A DNA stretch of 64,000 nt, from assembly GCA_963811365.1 (NCBI GenBank), contig CAWEQW010000009.1, positions 353,319 through 417,318 on the forward strand, in the 5' to 3' direction. The stretch's first letter is position 1. Each line of letters opens with the position of its first letter. A program made the translations under genes and the position numbers. The notes under the pieces are model-generated. The model had not been told where the DNA came from. It saw only the letters and a program-made list of their open reading frames with translations, and did no database searches. Positions 31,232-39,251 of the stretch are shown in pieces. This DNA is from CAWEQW01 sp963811365 (GTDB lineage: Bacteria; Actinomycetota; Actinomycetes; Propionibacteriales; Nocardioidaceae).

Positions 31232-32709
31232 GTGTCGCCGAGCTCGTCCCGCAAGCTTCCCGCCGAGGTCCTGACCCATCCCGATGTCGTGTCTCTCGTC
31301 GACCGGGGACGGTCCGCCGGACAGGTCACCGCAGACGCGGTGCGCGGCGCCAGTGAGTCGGCGGCGATCTCCCCACAGCACCTCAAGGCGCTGCTCCGGA
31401 TGTTGAGCGAGGAAGGGGTGACCGTGGTGGTCTCCGCCGACGACGCGACGGCACGCAAGCGGGTCGCGGCGGCCGCCGCGAGTCGCACGACCGTCAAGGC
31501 CAGTACGGCCAAGAAGGCCCCGGCGAAGAAGGCCCCCGCGAAGAAGGCCCCCGCCAAGCAGCCGACCGCTGAGGCGGCCGCTGAGGCGGCCGCGCCGCCG
31601 GAGCCACCGAGGCCGCCGCGGCTCCCGCGCCGCTCGCCGTCGGCCCCGACGGCAAGAAGGTGCTGCCCGACCTTCCGGACGAGGCGTTCGAGAAGGACCT
31701 GGTGGAGGACCCGACGCTCAAGGAGGACGAGCAGAAGGGCTTCGTGATCTCGGCCGCGGACGACACCGACGAGCCGGAGCAGCAGGTCATGGTCGCGGGC
31801 GCTACCGCCGACCCGGTCAAGGACTACCTGAAGCAGATCGGCAAGGTCCCTCTGCTCAACGCCGAGATGGAGGTCGAGCTCGCCAAGCGCATCGAGGCCG
31901 GCCTGTTCTCGGAGGAGAAGCTCGCCCAGGGCGTCAAGATCCCCGCCAAGCAGCTCGAGGAGCTGGAGTGGATCTCCGAGGACGGCCGCCGGGCCAAGAA
32001 CCACCTCCTCGAGGCGAACCTCCGCCTGGTGGTCTCGCTGGCCAAGCGCTACACCGGCCGCGGCATGCTCTTCCTGGACCTGATCCAGGAGGGCAACCTC
32101 GGGCTGATCCGCGCGGTGGAGAAGTTCGACTACACCAAGGGCTACAAGTTCTCGACGTACGCCACGTGGTGGATCCGTCAGGCGATCACCCGGGCGATGG
32201 CCGACCAGGCCCGGACCATCCGGATCCCGGTGCACATGGTCGAGGTGATCAACAAGCTCGCCCGCGTGCAGCGGCAGATGCTCCAGGACCTGGGCCGCGA
32301 GCCCACGCCCGAGGAGCTCGCCAAGGAGCTCGACATGACCCCCGAGAAGGTCATCGAGGTCCAGAAGTACGGCCGCGAGCCGATCTCGCTGCACACCCCG
32401 CTCGGTGAGGACGGCGACTCCGAGTTCGGTGACCTGATCGAGGACTCCGAGGCGATCGTCCCGGCTGACGCCGTGTCGTTCACGCTGCTTCAGGAGCAGC
32501 TGCATGCCGTGCTCGACACGCTGTCGGAGCGCGAGGCGGGAGTGGTGTCGATGCGCTTCGGGCTCACCGACGGCCAGCCCAAGACCCTCGATGAGATCGG
32601 CAAGGTGTACGGCGTGACCCGCGAGCGGATCCGTCAGATCGAGTCGAAGACCATGTCGAAGCTGCGGCACCCGTCCCGCTCCCAGGTGCTGCGGGACTAC
32701 CTGGACTGA
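31232..32709 (+). CDS. rpoD: Principal sigma factor RpoD/SigA (apparent frameshift)
   Basis: The gene starts at GTG 31232 (GAGAGG upstream). A Lys/Ala-rich domain with three KKAPA repeats (31511-31556) follows. Near 31580-31610 the reading frame slips by one base: the rest continues in a second frame from VGPDGKKVLPDLPDEAFEKDL to the stop at 32707. That part has region 1.2, region 2 (ANLRLVVSLAKRYTGRG, then LDLIQEGNLGLIRAVEKFDYTKGYK), region 3 and region 4.2 (VTRERIRQIESKTMSKL), all intact. Loss of one base in a GC-rich stretch explains it; for an essential gene a sequencing error is most likely. Initiation at GTG 31660 or programmed -1 slippage are alternatives. Confidence 0.85.
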
Positions 32710-32772
32710 CGCGCGCGGCTCCCGCACGGATTCTTTGCCGAGCGGCGGCGTTGCGGTCCCCGAGTTCGCCCG

Positions 32773-32792
32773 ACACAGCCAGCAGGCTGTGT
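32773..32792 (+). terminator. First hairpin after rpoD
   Basis: ACACAGCC and GGCTGTGT pair across AGCA (8-base stem). Confidence 0.5.
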
Positions 32793-32807
32793 TCCGGATC
32801 TCCCCAC

Positions 32808-32840
32808 AACGGTCCCCCGGTTCTCCTCCGGGGGACCGTT
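32808..32840. terminator. Main rpoD terminator, bidirectional
   Basis: AACGGTCCCCCGG and CCGGGGGACCGTT make a perfect 13-base stem with a 7-base loop, ending in T bases on the plus strand. It lies between convergent rpoD and the DMT transporter and can serve both. Confidence 0.75.
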
Positions 32841-32856
32841 TCCCTGTCCGGGGGCC

Positions 32857-33708
32857 TCAGCCGCCCGCCACGAGGACGATCGCGGCCGCGCACAGCGCGA
32901 GGCCGACCCCCTGCACGCGGTGCACGCGCTCGTGGAGGACGACCGCGGCCAGCATCACGGTCGTCGCCGGGTAGAGCGAGGCCAGCACCGCGGAGACCGT
33001 GAGGTACCCCTGCTGCGAGGCGAGCAGGAACGTCGCGGTGGCCGCCGCACCCAGTGGCCCGGCGAGCGCGGCCCACCGGACGCCGCGCCCCCGCGGCACC
33101 CACTGGCCGCCCAGCGCGACGGCCAGGGCGATCACCGCTGGCACCGACACCGCCTGGGTGAGGGCCAGTGGCCACATCCCGGCCCGGTCGGGCACCTGCC
33201 CGAGCGCGGCGAACAGCACCCCGAAGCCGGCGCCGGCCAGGAGCGCGTCGGTCAGCCCGGGCGGTCGGCCGCCGCGGGGCGGCTCCTCGTGCTCCGCGAT
33301 GCCCTCCGGCGTGCTCGACACCAGCCAGATCCCGGGAAGCGCCGCGAGCAGCCCCAGCCAGACCAGCAGCGACGGCCGCTCACCCGCCAGCAGGCCGGTC
33401 AGCACCGGCAGGACCGCCGCGCCGACCGCGGAGACCGGCGCGACGACGCTCATCCGCCCTCGGGAGAGCCCGCGGTAGAGGAACCCCGTCCCGAGACCGC
33501 TGCCGACGCCCGCCACCACGCCCCAGAGCAGGTCGGCGCCCGTCGGGTCTCCGGGCACCGCGACGGCGAGCGCGACGGTGCACACCGTGGACGACGTCGC
33601 CGCCACCACGGCGACCGCCCACGCCGACGTACGACGGGCGACCAGGCCGCCGACGAAGTCCGACAGCCCGTAGGCGAGCGCCGAGCAGAGCGCGAGGAGG
33701 ACCGCCAC
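32857..33708 (-). CDS. EamA/DMT-family transporter
   Basis: The 283-residue membrane protein has ten predicted helices in two EamA repeats. The first holds LSDFVGGLVARR and ends with VVAPVSAVGAAVLPVLTGLLAGERP; the second ends with SLYPATTVMLAAVVLHERVHRVQGVGLALC, the usual EamA finish. The family exports amino acids, metabolites or drugs; the substrate is unknown. GTG 33708 lies one base after the stop of the DUF456 gene, so the two are an operon. The shared terminator at 32808 follows. Confidence 0.85.
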   Translation of the reverse strand: MAVLLALCSALAYGLSDFVGGLVARRTSAWAVAVVAATSSTVCTVALAVAVPGDPTGADLLWGVVAGVGSGLGTGFLYRGLSRGRMSVVAPVSAVGAAVLPVLTGLLAGERPSLLVWLGLLAALPGIWLVSSTPEGIAEHEEPPRGGRPPGLTDALLAGAGFGVLFAALGQVPDRAGMWPLALTQAVSVPAVIALAVALGGQWVPRGRGVRWAALAGPLGAAATATFLLASQQGYLTVSAVLASLYPATTVMLAAVVLHERVHRVQGVGLALCAAAIVLVAGG

Positions 33709-33709
33709 G

Positions 33710-34186
33710 TCAGACCAGAACGGCGCCGACGGCCCAGGTGGCGGCGGCGAAGAGGCCGGCGGCGAGCTCGATCAGGATGGAGAGCCCGACGGCGGAGATC
33801 GCCTGCCTCGTGGTGGGCCACGCCGCCGCCGCGCCGACCCGGCCCACCTCGGCGAGGTAGACACCGAGCACGAACCCGAGCACGAGCCCCACGACCGGGA
33901 CGACGAAGAAGCCGACGATGCCCAGCAGCGAGCCCAGCACCAGAGGCGTTCGCGGGACTCCGCTCGCGCTGAGCCGGCGGCCCGGGACGGTGTACTTGAC
34001 CACCGCGCCGACCGCGAGGAACGCGGTGGCCACCGCGAACACCAGCCAGGCGCCGGCGCTGCCGGCCGCGAGGGTCCAGACCAGCACGGCCCCGAGGATC
34101 AGCGCCGAGCCGGGCAGGACCGGGAGCACGATCCCGATGAGCCCCACGGCGATCGCGAGCGCCACGAGGAGGTCGACGGTCTGCAC
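33710..34186 (-). CDS. DUF456 family membrane protein
   Basis: The 158-residue protein has five or so helices. LLVALAIAVGLIGIVLPVLPGSALILGAVLVW at the N-terminus (short pieces VLPVLPG and LILGAVLVW) and SLLGIVGFFVVPVVGLVLGFVLGVYLAE later, with its Gly-zipper character, are typical of DUF456. Function is unknown. GTG 34186 is the start, and a DMT transporter gene follows directly. A strong hairpin (34218) separates it from the upstream DUF7455 gene. Confidence 0.82.
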   Translation of the reverse strand: MQTVDLLVALAIAVGLIGIVLPVLPGSALILGAVLVWTLAAGSAGAWLVFAVATAFLAVGAVVKYTVPGRRLSASGVPRTPLVLGSLLGIVGFFVVPVVGLVLGFVLGVYLAEVGRVGAAAAWPTTRQAISAVGLSILIELAAGLFAAATWAVGAVLV

Positions 34187-34217
34187 GCCGCAACCCTGCC
34201 ACAGCCCTCGAGACAGC

Positions 34218-34250
34218 CGCAGGCCCCGGGAGGGTCTCCCGGGGCCTGCG
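34218..34250 (-). terminator. Terminator of the DUF7455 gene
   Basis: CGCAGGCCCCGGGA and TCCCGGGGCCTGCG form a perfect 14-base stem with a 5-base loop, just past the DUF7455 stop. Confidence 0.75.
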
Positions 34251-34303
34251 GAGGGTCTTGGTTGTCGGGGTGCGAGTCGGGTGTTCGGTCTGGCCGGGCT
34301 TCC

Positions 34304-34528
34304 TCAGCGGCCGGTGTCGGTCGACGGCGTGTCGACCAGCTTGCCGGTCTCGTCGTGGATCTCGGTCGCGATCTCGCGGAGCTTCTCGCCGTGCTCACGG
34401 GCGTGGTGGGCACAGAAGAGAAGCTCGCCGCCGCCGGCGAGTTCCACACGGAGGTAGGCCTGCGCGCCGCATCGGTCGCAGCGGTCGACCGCCGTGAGCG
34501 GCGTGCGCGGGGCAACTGCAGTGGTCAC
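34304..34528 (-). CDS. DUF7455-family small zinc-ribbon-like protein
   Basis: The 74-residue protein has DRCDRCGAQAYLRVEL and LLFCAHHAREH, giving Cys-x2-Cys and Cys-x2-His pairs 18 residues apart that probably bind zinc. The tail is acidic and polar. It is widespread in actinobacteria near the principal sigma gene; function unknown. GTG 34528 was chosen because GAGG lies 6 bases upstream; ATG 34540 is in frame and would add four residues, but AGGAAGGA abuts it. Confidence 0.75.
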   Translation of the reverse strand: MTTAVAPRTPLTAVDRCDRCGAQAYLRVELAGGGELLFCAHHAREHGEKLREIATEIHDETGKLVDTPSTDTGR

Positions 34529-34540
34529 TTGTGGCCTCAT

Positions 34541-34948
34541 TCCTTCCTGGGTGTCCTGCTCAACGTAACCCGGGCCACCAACACGGCCCGGCTTCGCTGT
34601 CACCTGACACAACATCCAATCACGGCTGACGCTTCCCACTGACGGGTGGTTGCTGCGATGAGATCCGGTGAGACCGGCCACACCCTGACTCCCACATCGG
34701 TTGTTCGGACTCCAGTCTGAAGTCGCTTGGGGCGAGAAAGTTGCCGAATGCCGGAACTTCAAACTCGCCGTTGCCGCTTCGTGACGTGAGCCCCGTGCCG
34801 TCCTTCCGGACATCCTTGCCCGTTCCGGGACCGATCGCGGGTAGGCGTGGCGCATCGGGCAGGTGGGCGTGTCGCGGGTAGATTTGGCGGGGAGCCGACA
34901 TCGACGCCGGCTTCCTACCAGGTCAGACGACCCGCGACCAGGAGAGAC
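34541..34948. other. 408-base gene-free region between DUF7455 and parE
   Basis: Base composition is less GC-rich than its surroundings and no frame looks coding. At 34731-34769, GGCGAGAAAGTT and AACTT/CTCGCC can fold into a stem with a small internal loop, so a small RNA is possible. TAGATT (34879-34884) could be a -10 for parE, giving a leader of about 60 bases with AGGAGAG before GTG 34949. I see no clear -35. Confidence 0.4.
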
Positions 34949-37036
34949 GTGCCAGCACGCACCGCCGGAGGAACCACGATCGACAGCTCCTACAACGCCC
35001 ACCACCTTCTGGTCCTCGAGGGCCTCGAGGCGGTCCGCAAGCGCCCCGGGATGTACATCGGCTCGACCGACACCCGGGGGCTGATGCACTGCGTCTGGGA
35101 GATCATCGACAACGCGGTCGACGAGGCGCTCGCCGGCGTCTGCACCCGCATCGAGGTCCTGCTGCACCCGGACGGCTCCGCGGAGGTCCACGACGACGGC
35201 CGCGGCATCCCGGTCGACAAGGAGCCCAAGACCGGCCTCTCGGGGGTCGAGGTGGTCTTCACCAAGCTGCACGCCGGCGGCAAGTTCGGCGGCGGCTCGT
35301 ACGTCGCCACCGGAGGCCTGCACGGCGTCGGCTCCTCGGTGGTCAACGCGCTGTCGGCACGGCTCGACGTCGAGGTGGACCGCTCGCCGGCCACCCAGGC
35401 GATGTCGTTCCAGCGCGGTGCGCCCGGCGTCTTCGCCGGCGACGGGGCCTCGGCGGCGTTCACCCCGCAGTCCGGGCTGCACAAGGGCGGCCGGGTGAGG
35501 AAGGGAGTCACCGGCACCCGCGTGCGGTTCTGGCCGGACCGGCAGATCTTCACCAAGGACGCCACGTTCGTCTTCGACGAGCTGGTCACCCGGGCCCGGC
35601 AGACGTCCTTCATCGTGCCCGGGCTCGAGCTCGTGATCCGCGACCTCCGCGGTGACGAGGCCGTCGAGGAGCGCTTCAAGCACGACGGCGGCATCACGGA
35701 GTTCTGCGACTTCCTGGCCGCCGACGCGCCGGTGACCGAGGTGCTCCGGCTTCAGGGGCACGACACGTTCACCGAGACGGTGCCGGTGCTCGACGAGAAG
35801 GGGCACATGACGCCACAGGACGTCGAGCGGGACCTCGGCGTGGACGTGGCGGTGCGCTGGGGCACCGGCTACGAGACCGAGCTGCGCTCGTTCGTGAACG
35901 TGATCGCGACGCCGAAGGGCGGCACGCACCTCACCGGCTTCGAGGCCGCGGTCACCAAGACGTTCAACGAGGTGCTCAAGGGCGCCCGGATGCTGAAGGC
36001 CAACGAGCCCGACGTGGTCAAGGACGACGTCCTCGAGGGGCTCACCGCGGTGGTCACCGTGCGGCTCGCGGAGCCGCAGTTCGAGGGCCAGACCAAGGAG
36101 GTGCTCGGCACCCCGGCGGCTCGCCGGATCGTGAACAGGGTGGTCGCCGCGGAGCTCAGGCAGTTCCTCACCTCCAGGCGCACCAAGGAGCGCCAGCAGG
36201 CCAAGCAGGTCCTCGAGAAGGTCGTCGGTGCCGCCCGGACCCGCATCGCGGCCCGGCAGCACCGCGAGACACAGCGCCGCAAGAACGCGCTGGAGTCCAG
36301 CGCGCTGCCCGCCAAGCTCGCCGACTGCCGCTCGGCCGACATGGACCGCAGCGAGCTGTTCATCGTCGAGGGGGACTCGGCGCTCGGCACCGCGAAGCTC
36401 GCCCGCAACTCCGAGTTCCAGGCGCTGCTGCCGATCCGCGGCAAGATCCTGAACGTCCAGAAGGCGTCCGTCGGGGACATGCTCAAGAACGCGGAGTGCG
36501 CCTCGATCATCCAGGTCGTCGGTGCCGGCTCCGGGCGCACCTTCGACCTCGACGCCCGCCGCTACGGCCGGATCATCTTCATGGCCGACGCGGACTCCGA
36601 CGGCGCCCACATCCGGTGCCTGCTGACCACGCTGTTCTTCAAGTACATGCCGGAGCTGATCTCCCAGGGGCGGGTGTTCAGCGCCGTGCCGCCGCTGCAC
36701 CGCATCGAGCTGTCCAACCCGAAGAAGGGCATGGACAGGTACCTCTACACCTACTCCGACCAGGAGCTGCAGCGGAAGCTCGCCGAGCTGGCCAAGAAGG
36801 GTGTCCGCTGGAAGGACCCGGTGCAGCGGTACAAGGGGCTGGGCGAGATGGACGCCGACCAGCTCGCGGAGACCACGATGGACCCGCGCCGGCGTACCCT
36901 CCGGCGGATCACGGCCGACGACGCCGAGTCGGCGTCGACGGTGTTCGAGCTGCTGATGGGATCCGAGGTGGCGCCCCGCAAGGAGTTCATCGTGCAGGGC
37001 GCCTACGAGGTGGACGCGGACGCGATCGACGCCTGA
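34949..37036 (+). CDS. parE: DNA topoisomerase IV subunit B (ParE)
   Basis: The 695-residue type IIA ATPase subunit has a GHKL ATPase domain (VRKRPGMYIGSTD, IIDNAVDEALAG with the catalytic-type Glu/Asn, DDGRGIPV, GGLHGVGSSVVNALS), a transducer domain, and a TOPRIM domain (ELFIVEGDSALGTAKLARN, FMADADSDGAHIRCLL). The C-terminus is EFIVQGAYEVDADAID. The linkage to the principal sigma gene and a ParC-like gene 2 kb on matches the parE/parC arrangement of Streptomyces, so I call ParE rather than GyrB. It decatenates and relaxes daughter chromosomes with ParC. GTG 34949 follows AGGAGAG. Confidence 0.88.
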   Translation: MPARTAGGTTIDSSYNAHHLLVLEGLEAVRKRPGMYIGSTDTRGLMHCVWEIIDNAVDEALAGVCTRIEVLLHPDGSAEVHDDGRGIPVDKEPKTGLSGVEVVFTKLHAGGKFGGGSYVATGGLHGVGSSVVNALSARLDVEVDRSPATQAMSFQRGAPGVFAGDGASAAFTPQSGLHKGGRVRKGVTGTRVRFWPDRQIFTKDATFVFDELVTRARQTSFIVPGLELVIRDLRGDEAVEERFKHDGGITEFCDFLAADAPVTEVLRLQGHDTFTETVPVLDEKGHMTPQDVERDLGVDVAVRWGTGYETELRSFVNVIATPKGGTHLTGFEAAVTKTFNEVLKGARMLKANEPDVVKDDVLEGLTAVVTVRLAEPQFEGQTKEVLGTPAARRIVNRVVAAELRQFLTSRRTKERQQAKQVLEKVVGAARTRIAARQHRETQRRKNALESSALPAKLADCRSADMDRSELFIVEGDSALGTAKLARNSEFQALLPIRGKILNVQKASVGDMLKNAECASIIQVVGAGSGRTFDLDARRYGRIIFMADADSDGAHIRCLLTTLFFKYMPELISQGRVFSAVPPLHRIELSNPKKGMDRYLYTYSDQELQRKLAELAKKGVRWKDPVQRYKGLGEMDADQLAETTMDPRRRTLRRITADDAESASTVFELLMGSEVAPRKEFIVQGAYEVDADAIDA

Positions 37037-37049
37037 GCAGGCGCCGGTC

Positions 37050-37544
37050 TCAGACCACCTGCTCGATCAACCCGGTGTCGACGTCGTAGATGAAGCCACC
37101 GATCAGCACCGACTCGGGCACCAGCGGGTGGCTGCGCACCTTGCGGACGTCCTCGACGAGGGCGGCCTGCTGGTCGGGGACCACCCCGAAGGTCTGCCAG
37201 GACGCGTCCTGGCCGGCGGACGCGCTGACCCGGTCGCGCAGCTGCTCCTGCGTGCTGGTCATCGCACAGCGGGTGTGCTCGATCACCAGCACCCGGTTGA
37301 CGTTCAGCAGGTGGGTGGCGAGCACCAGCGCCTCGAGCGCCGAAGTGGTGACCCGTCCACCGGGGTTCCGGAAGATCTTGGCGTCACCCGGCCGCAGCCC
37401 GAGCATGCCGAGCGGGTCGATGCGGGAGTCCATGCAGGTCACGACCGCCACGCCGGCGTGCGCAACCCCGTCGAAGCCCGAGAGGGCGAATGTCTTGGCG
37501 AACTGTCGGTTCGCCTCCAGTAGGTCGTCGAAGGCATCGCTCAT
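37050..37544 (-). CDS. Beta-class carbonic anhydrase
   Basis: The 164-residue enzyme interconverts CO2 and bicarbonate. Zinc ligands are in VTCMDSRID (Cys and the catalytic Asp-Arg dyad, near residue 37) and VIEHTRCAM (His and Cys, near residue 90). FRNPGGRVT between them is also a family hallmark. It belongs to the small bacterial type. The ATG has minus-strand TAGGTT 6 bases upstream and no ribosome site, so it is probably leaderless. It is convergent with parE, 13 bases apart. Confidence 0.9.
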   Translation of the reverse strand: MSDAFDDLLEANRQFAKTFALSGFDGVAHAGVAVVTCMDSRIDPLGMLGLRPGDAKIFRNPGGRVTTSALEALVLATHLLNVNRVLVIEHTRCAMTSTQEQLRDRVSASAGQDASWQTFGVVPDQQAALVEDVRKVRSHPLVPESVLIGGFIYDVDTGLIEQVV

Positions 37545-37550
37545 AGGGAG

Positions 37551-37556
37551 AACCTA
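37551..37556 (-). promoter_or_regulatory. -10 element, leaderless promoter of carbonic anhydrase gene
   Basis: Minus-strand TAGGTT lies 6 bases before the ATG at 37544, just inside the gap after the next operon's end. Confidence 0.5.
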
Positions 37557-38525
37557 CCCGACCGTTCGCACGTGGGTCTCCCAGCGTCTCATCGGCACGG
37601 CCTGCTTGCCGCAGGACTCCGCACGCTCGACGTCGGTGGGCGTGGAGCGGACCCGGACGGCCCAACGCCGCCCGTCGACATGCTCGACGACCGTGCGCCA
37701 CGCGTCCTGGCCCGCTCCGCGGTGCTCGCTGACCCGCAGGGCGGCCGAGCGGGTCTCCCCGACCAGGCGGCGGACCGCGAGCTCGGCGACCTGCGCGGGC
37801 GGCGACCACGTGGAGCGGCCCCGGCTGCCGGTGAGCACGGTGTGCCCCGCGTCGGCACGCCGCACCAGCTGGGTGGCGGCTGCGACGTCGAGCCGGCCGT
37901 GCAGCTCACCGGTGGGGAGCAGCACCGTGGTCGGCGCGAACCGGTGGCCGGAGGTGTGCGTCGACTCCCACGTGCGGTCCGGCTCGTGGGCGGCCACTCC
38001 GCGCGCCACGGGGCGGCCCACGGCGGCGCAGCACAGGTCCCGGGAGCCGTTGGTGCAGACCAGCAGGTGGGGCCGGTGCGACGGCACCAGGCTGGGCAGC
38101 GACGCGCGCACCGCGTCGCGGTCGCCGACGGCCAGCGCCGGCCAGTCGAGGTGCAGCAGCTCGGTCGGTCCGCTCAGCAGCCCCTCCAGCAGCCAGCTCT
38201 CACCCGGGTGGGTCCAGGCGACCAGCACGGTCCGCGGGTCGCCGTGGCGCACCTCCTCGTCGGCGTGCCGCCCGGGTCGCCGGACCAGGACCGGCCGGGT
38301 GCGGTGCGCCGCCGCCAGCCGTTCGATCTCCCGGCCGGTCGCCGGGTCGAGGTGGCTCGCGGTGAACGCCCGCGCTCCCCAGGGCCCGTTCTGCTCGAGT
38401 GCCACCCAGGCCGCAGCCTCCGGGGCCGACCCCGCGAGCTGCTCGTCGGCGGCCGCCGAGCCGGCGCTGCATCGGGTCCCCGGGGGCGTTGGCCCGGTCT
38501 CGGAGTCGCTCACGGGACCCGTCAC
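37554..38525 (-). CDS. Sucrase/ferredoxin-like family protein
   Basis: The protein is 323 residues. HLLVCTNGSRDLCCAAVGRPVA near residue 180 and STHTSGHRFAPTTVLLPTG after it are the signature of the sucrase/ferredoxin-like (thioredoxin-like [2Fe-2S]) family, with a Cys-x7-Cys-Cys group. A further Cys lies near the N-terminus (GTRCSAG). The family's biological role is not settled. The GTG start overlaps the stop of the upstream lipoprotein gene (GTGA), so the two are translated together, although no functional link is obvious. Confidence 0.8.
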   Translation of the reverse strand: MTGPVSDSETGPTPPGTRCSAGSAAADEQLAGSAPEAAAWVALEQNGPWGARAFTASHLDPATGREIERLAAAHRTRPVLVRRPGRHADEEVRHGDPRTVLVAWTHPGESWLLEGLLSGPTELLHLDWPALAVGDRDAVRASLPSLVPSHRPHLLVCTNGSRDLCCAAVGRPVARGVAAHEPDRTWESTHTSGHRFAPTTVLLPTGELHGRLDVAAATQLVRRADAGHTVLTGSRGRSTWSPPAQVAELAVRRLVGETRSAALRVSEHRGAGQDAWRTVVEHVDGRRWAVRVRSTPTDVERAESCGKQAVPMRRWETHVRTVG

Positions 38526-39238
38526 GGTGGGGTGATCTCCTTGTGCGTGCCGTACGCGTCGAGCGTGATCGTGTAGCTGACCTCGGGGGCCTTCGGGTAG
38601 AAGGGGCCGGTGAGCACGGCCCGGGTCAGCCGGTGCCGGTCGTCCAGGCTGAACCGCGCGTCGAAGTCGGCGTCGGTGCTGGCGCTCGGGATCACGCCGG
38701 CGACGGCGTCGCCCGGGATGGTCGCGGTGTACGTCGTCGAGGTCGTGCCGGCGTGCCGGGTGCGCTTGCCCTGGTCCACGCTCTGCGCCGCGGTGAGCAG
38801 CGAGGACAGACCGGCCTGGTCGTCCATGAGCCTCGCCGGGTCGGGTGCGGCGTAGTCGTTCGGGTCGATCTTGTCGAACGACGTGCGGAACGGCAGCCGG
38901 GCCCACACCGAGCCGTTGACCGCCACCACGGGCACCCTCACCGACAGGCCGCTCGAGGCCACCCGGATGCTGCCCGAGAACGCCGGGTCGTTGGTGCCGA
39001 CCCCGTCGGCCGACACCAGCCCGTTGACCTTCGGGGGCAGGTCCTTGGTGGCCATCGTGACGTGCACCCCGCTGGTCCGGTCGAGCTTCCGCTTCGCCGC
39101 GGCCAGCGTCTGCGCCGGGGTGAGGTCCGGCCGCGCCGAGCTGCCGGTGCAGCCGGCCAGCGCCAGCAGCCCGGACATCAGCACGGGAGCCAGCGCGACA
39201 GAGAGCACGGACCGTGCCCGAGAACGCGGTGTGGTCAT
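38522..39238 (-). CDS. LppX/LprAFG-family lipoprotein (LprG-like)
   Basis: The 238-residue secreted lipoprotein has a basic start, a hydrophobic stretch and the lipobox LALAGC (cleavage before Cys30). The mature part begins with polar residues and has DLTPAQTLAAAKRKLDRTSGVHVTM, DYAAPDPARLMDDQAGLSSLL and the Tyr/Thr-rich strands of the LppX_LprAFG half-barrel. In mycobacteria this family carries lipids such as triacylglycerol and lipoglycans to the outer envelope. It starts 13 bases after parC and shares that transcript. Confidence 0.85.
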   Translation of the reverse strand: MTTPRSRARSVLSVALAPVLMSGLLALAGCTGSSARPDLTPAQTLAAAKRKLDRTSGVHVTMATKDLPPKVNGLVSADGVGTNDPAFSGSIRVASSGLSVRVPVVAVNGSVWARLPFRTSFDKIDPNDYAAPDPARLMDDQAGLSSLLTAAQSVDQGKRTRHAGTTSTTYTATIPGDAVAGVIPSASTDADFDARFSLDDRHRLTRAVLTGPFYPKAPEVSYTITLDAYGTHKEITPP

Positions 39239-39251
39239 GAGCCCAAGCCTG

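Noticed and set aside
31511..31556. Short tandem repeat suggestive of CRISPR or satellite
   Set aside because: It is codon repetition for KKAPA units within rpoD.
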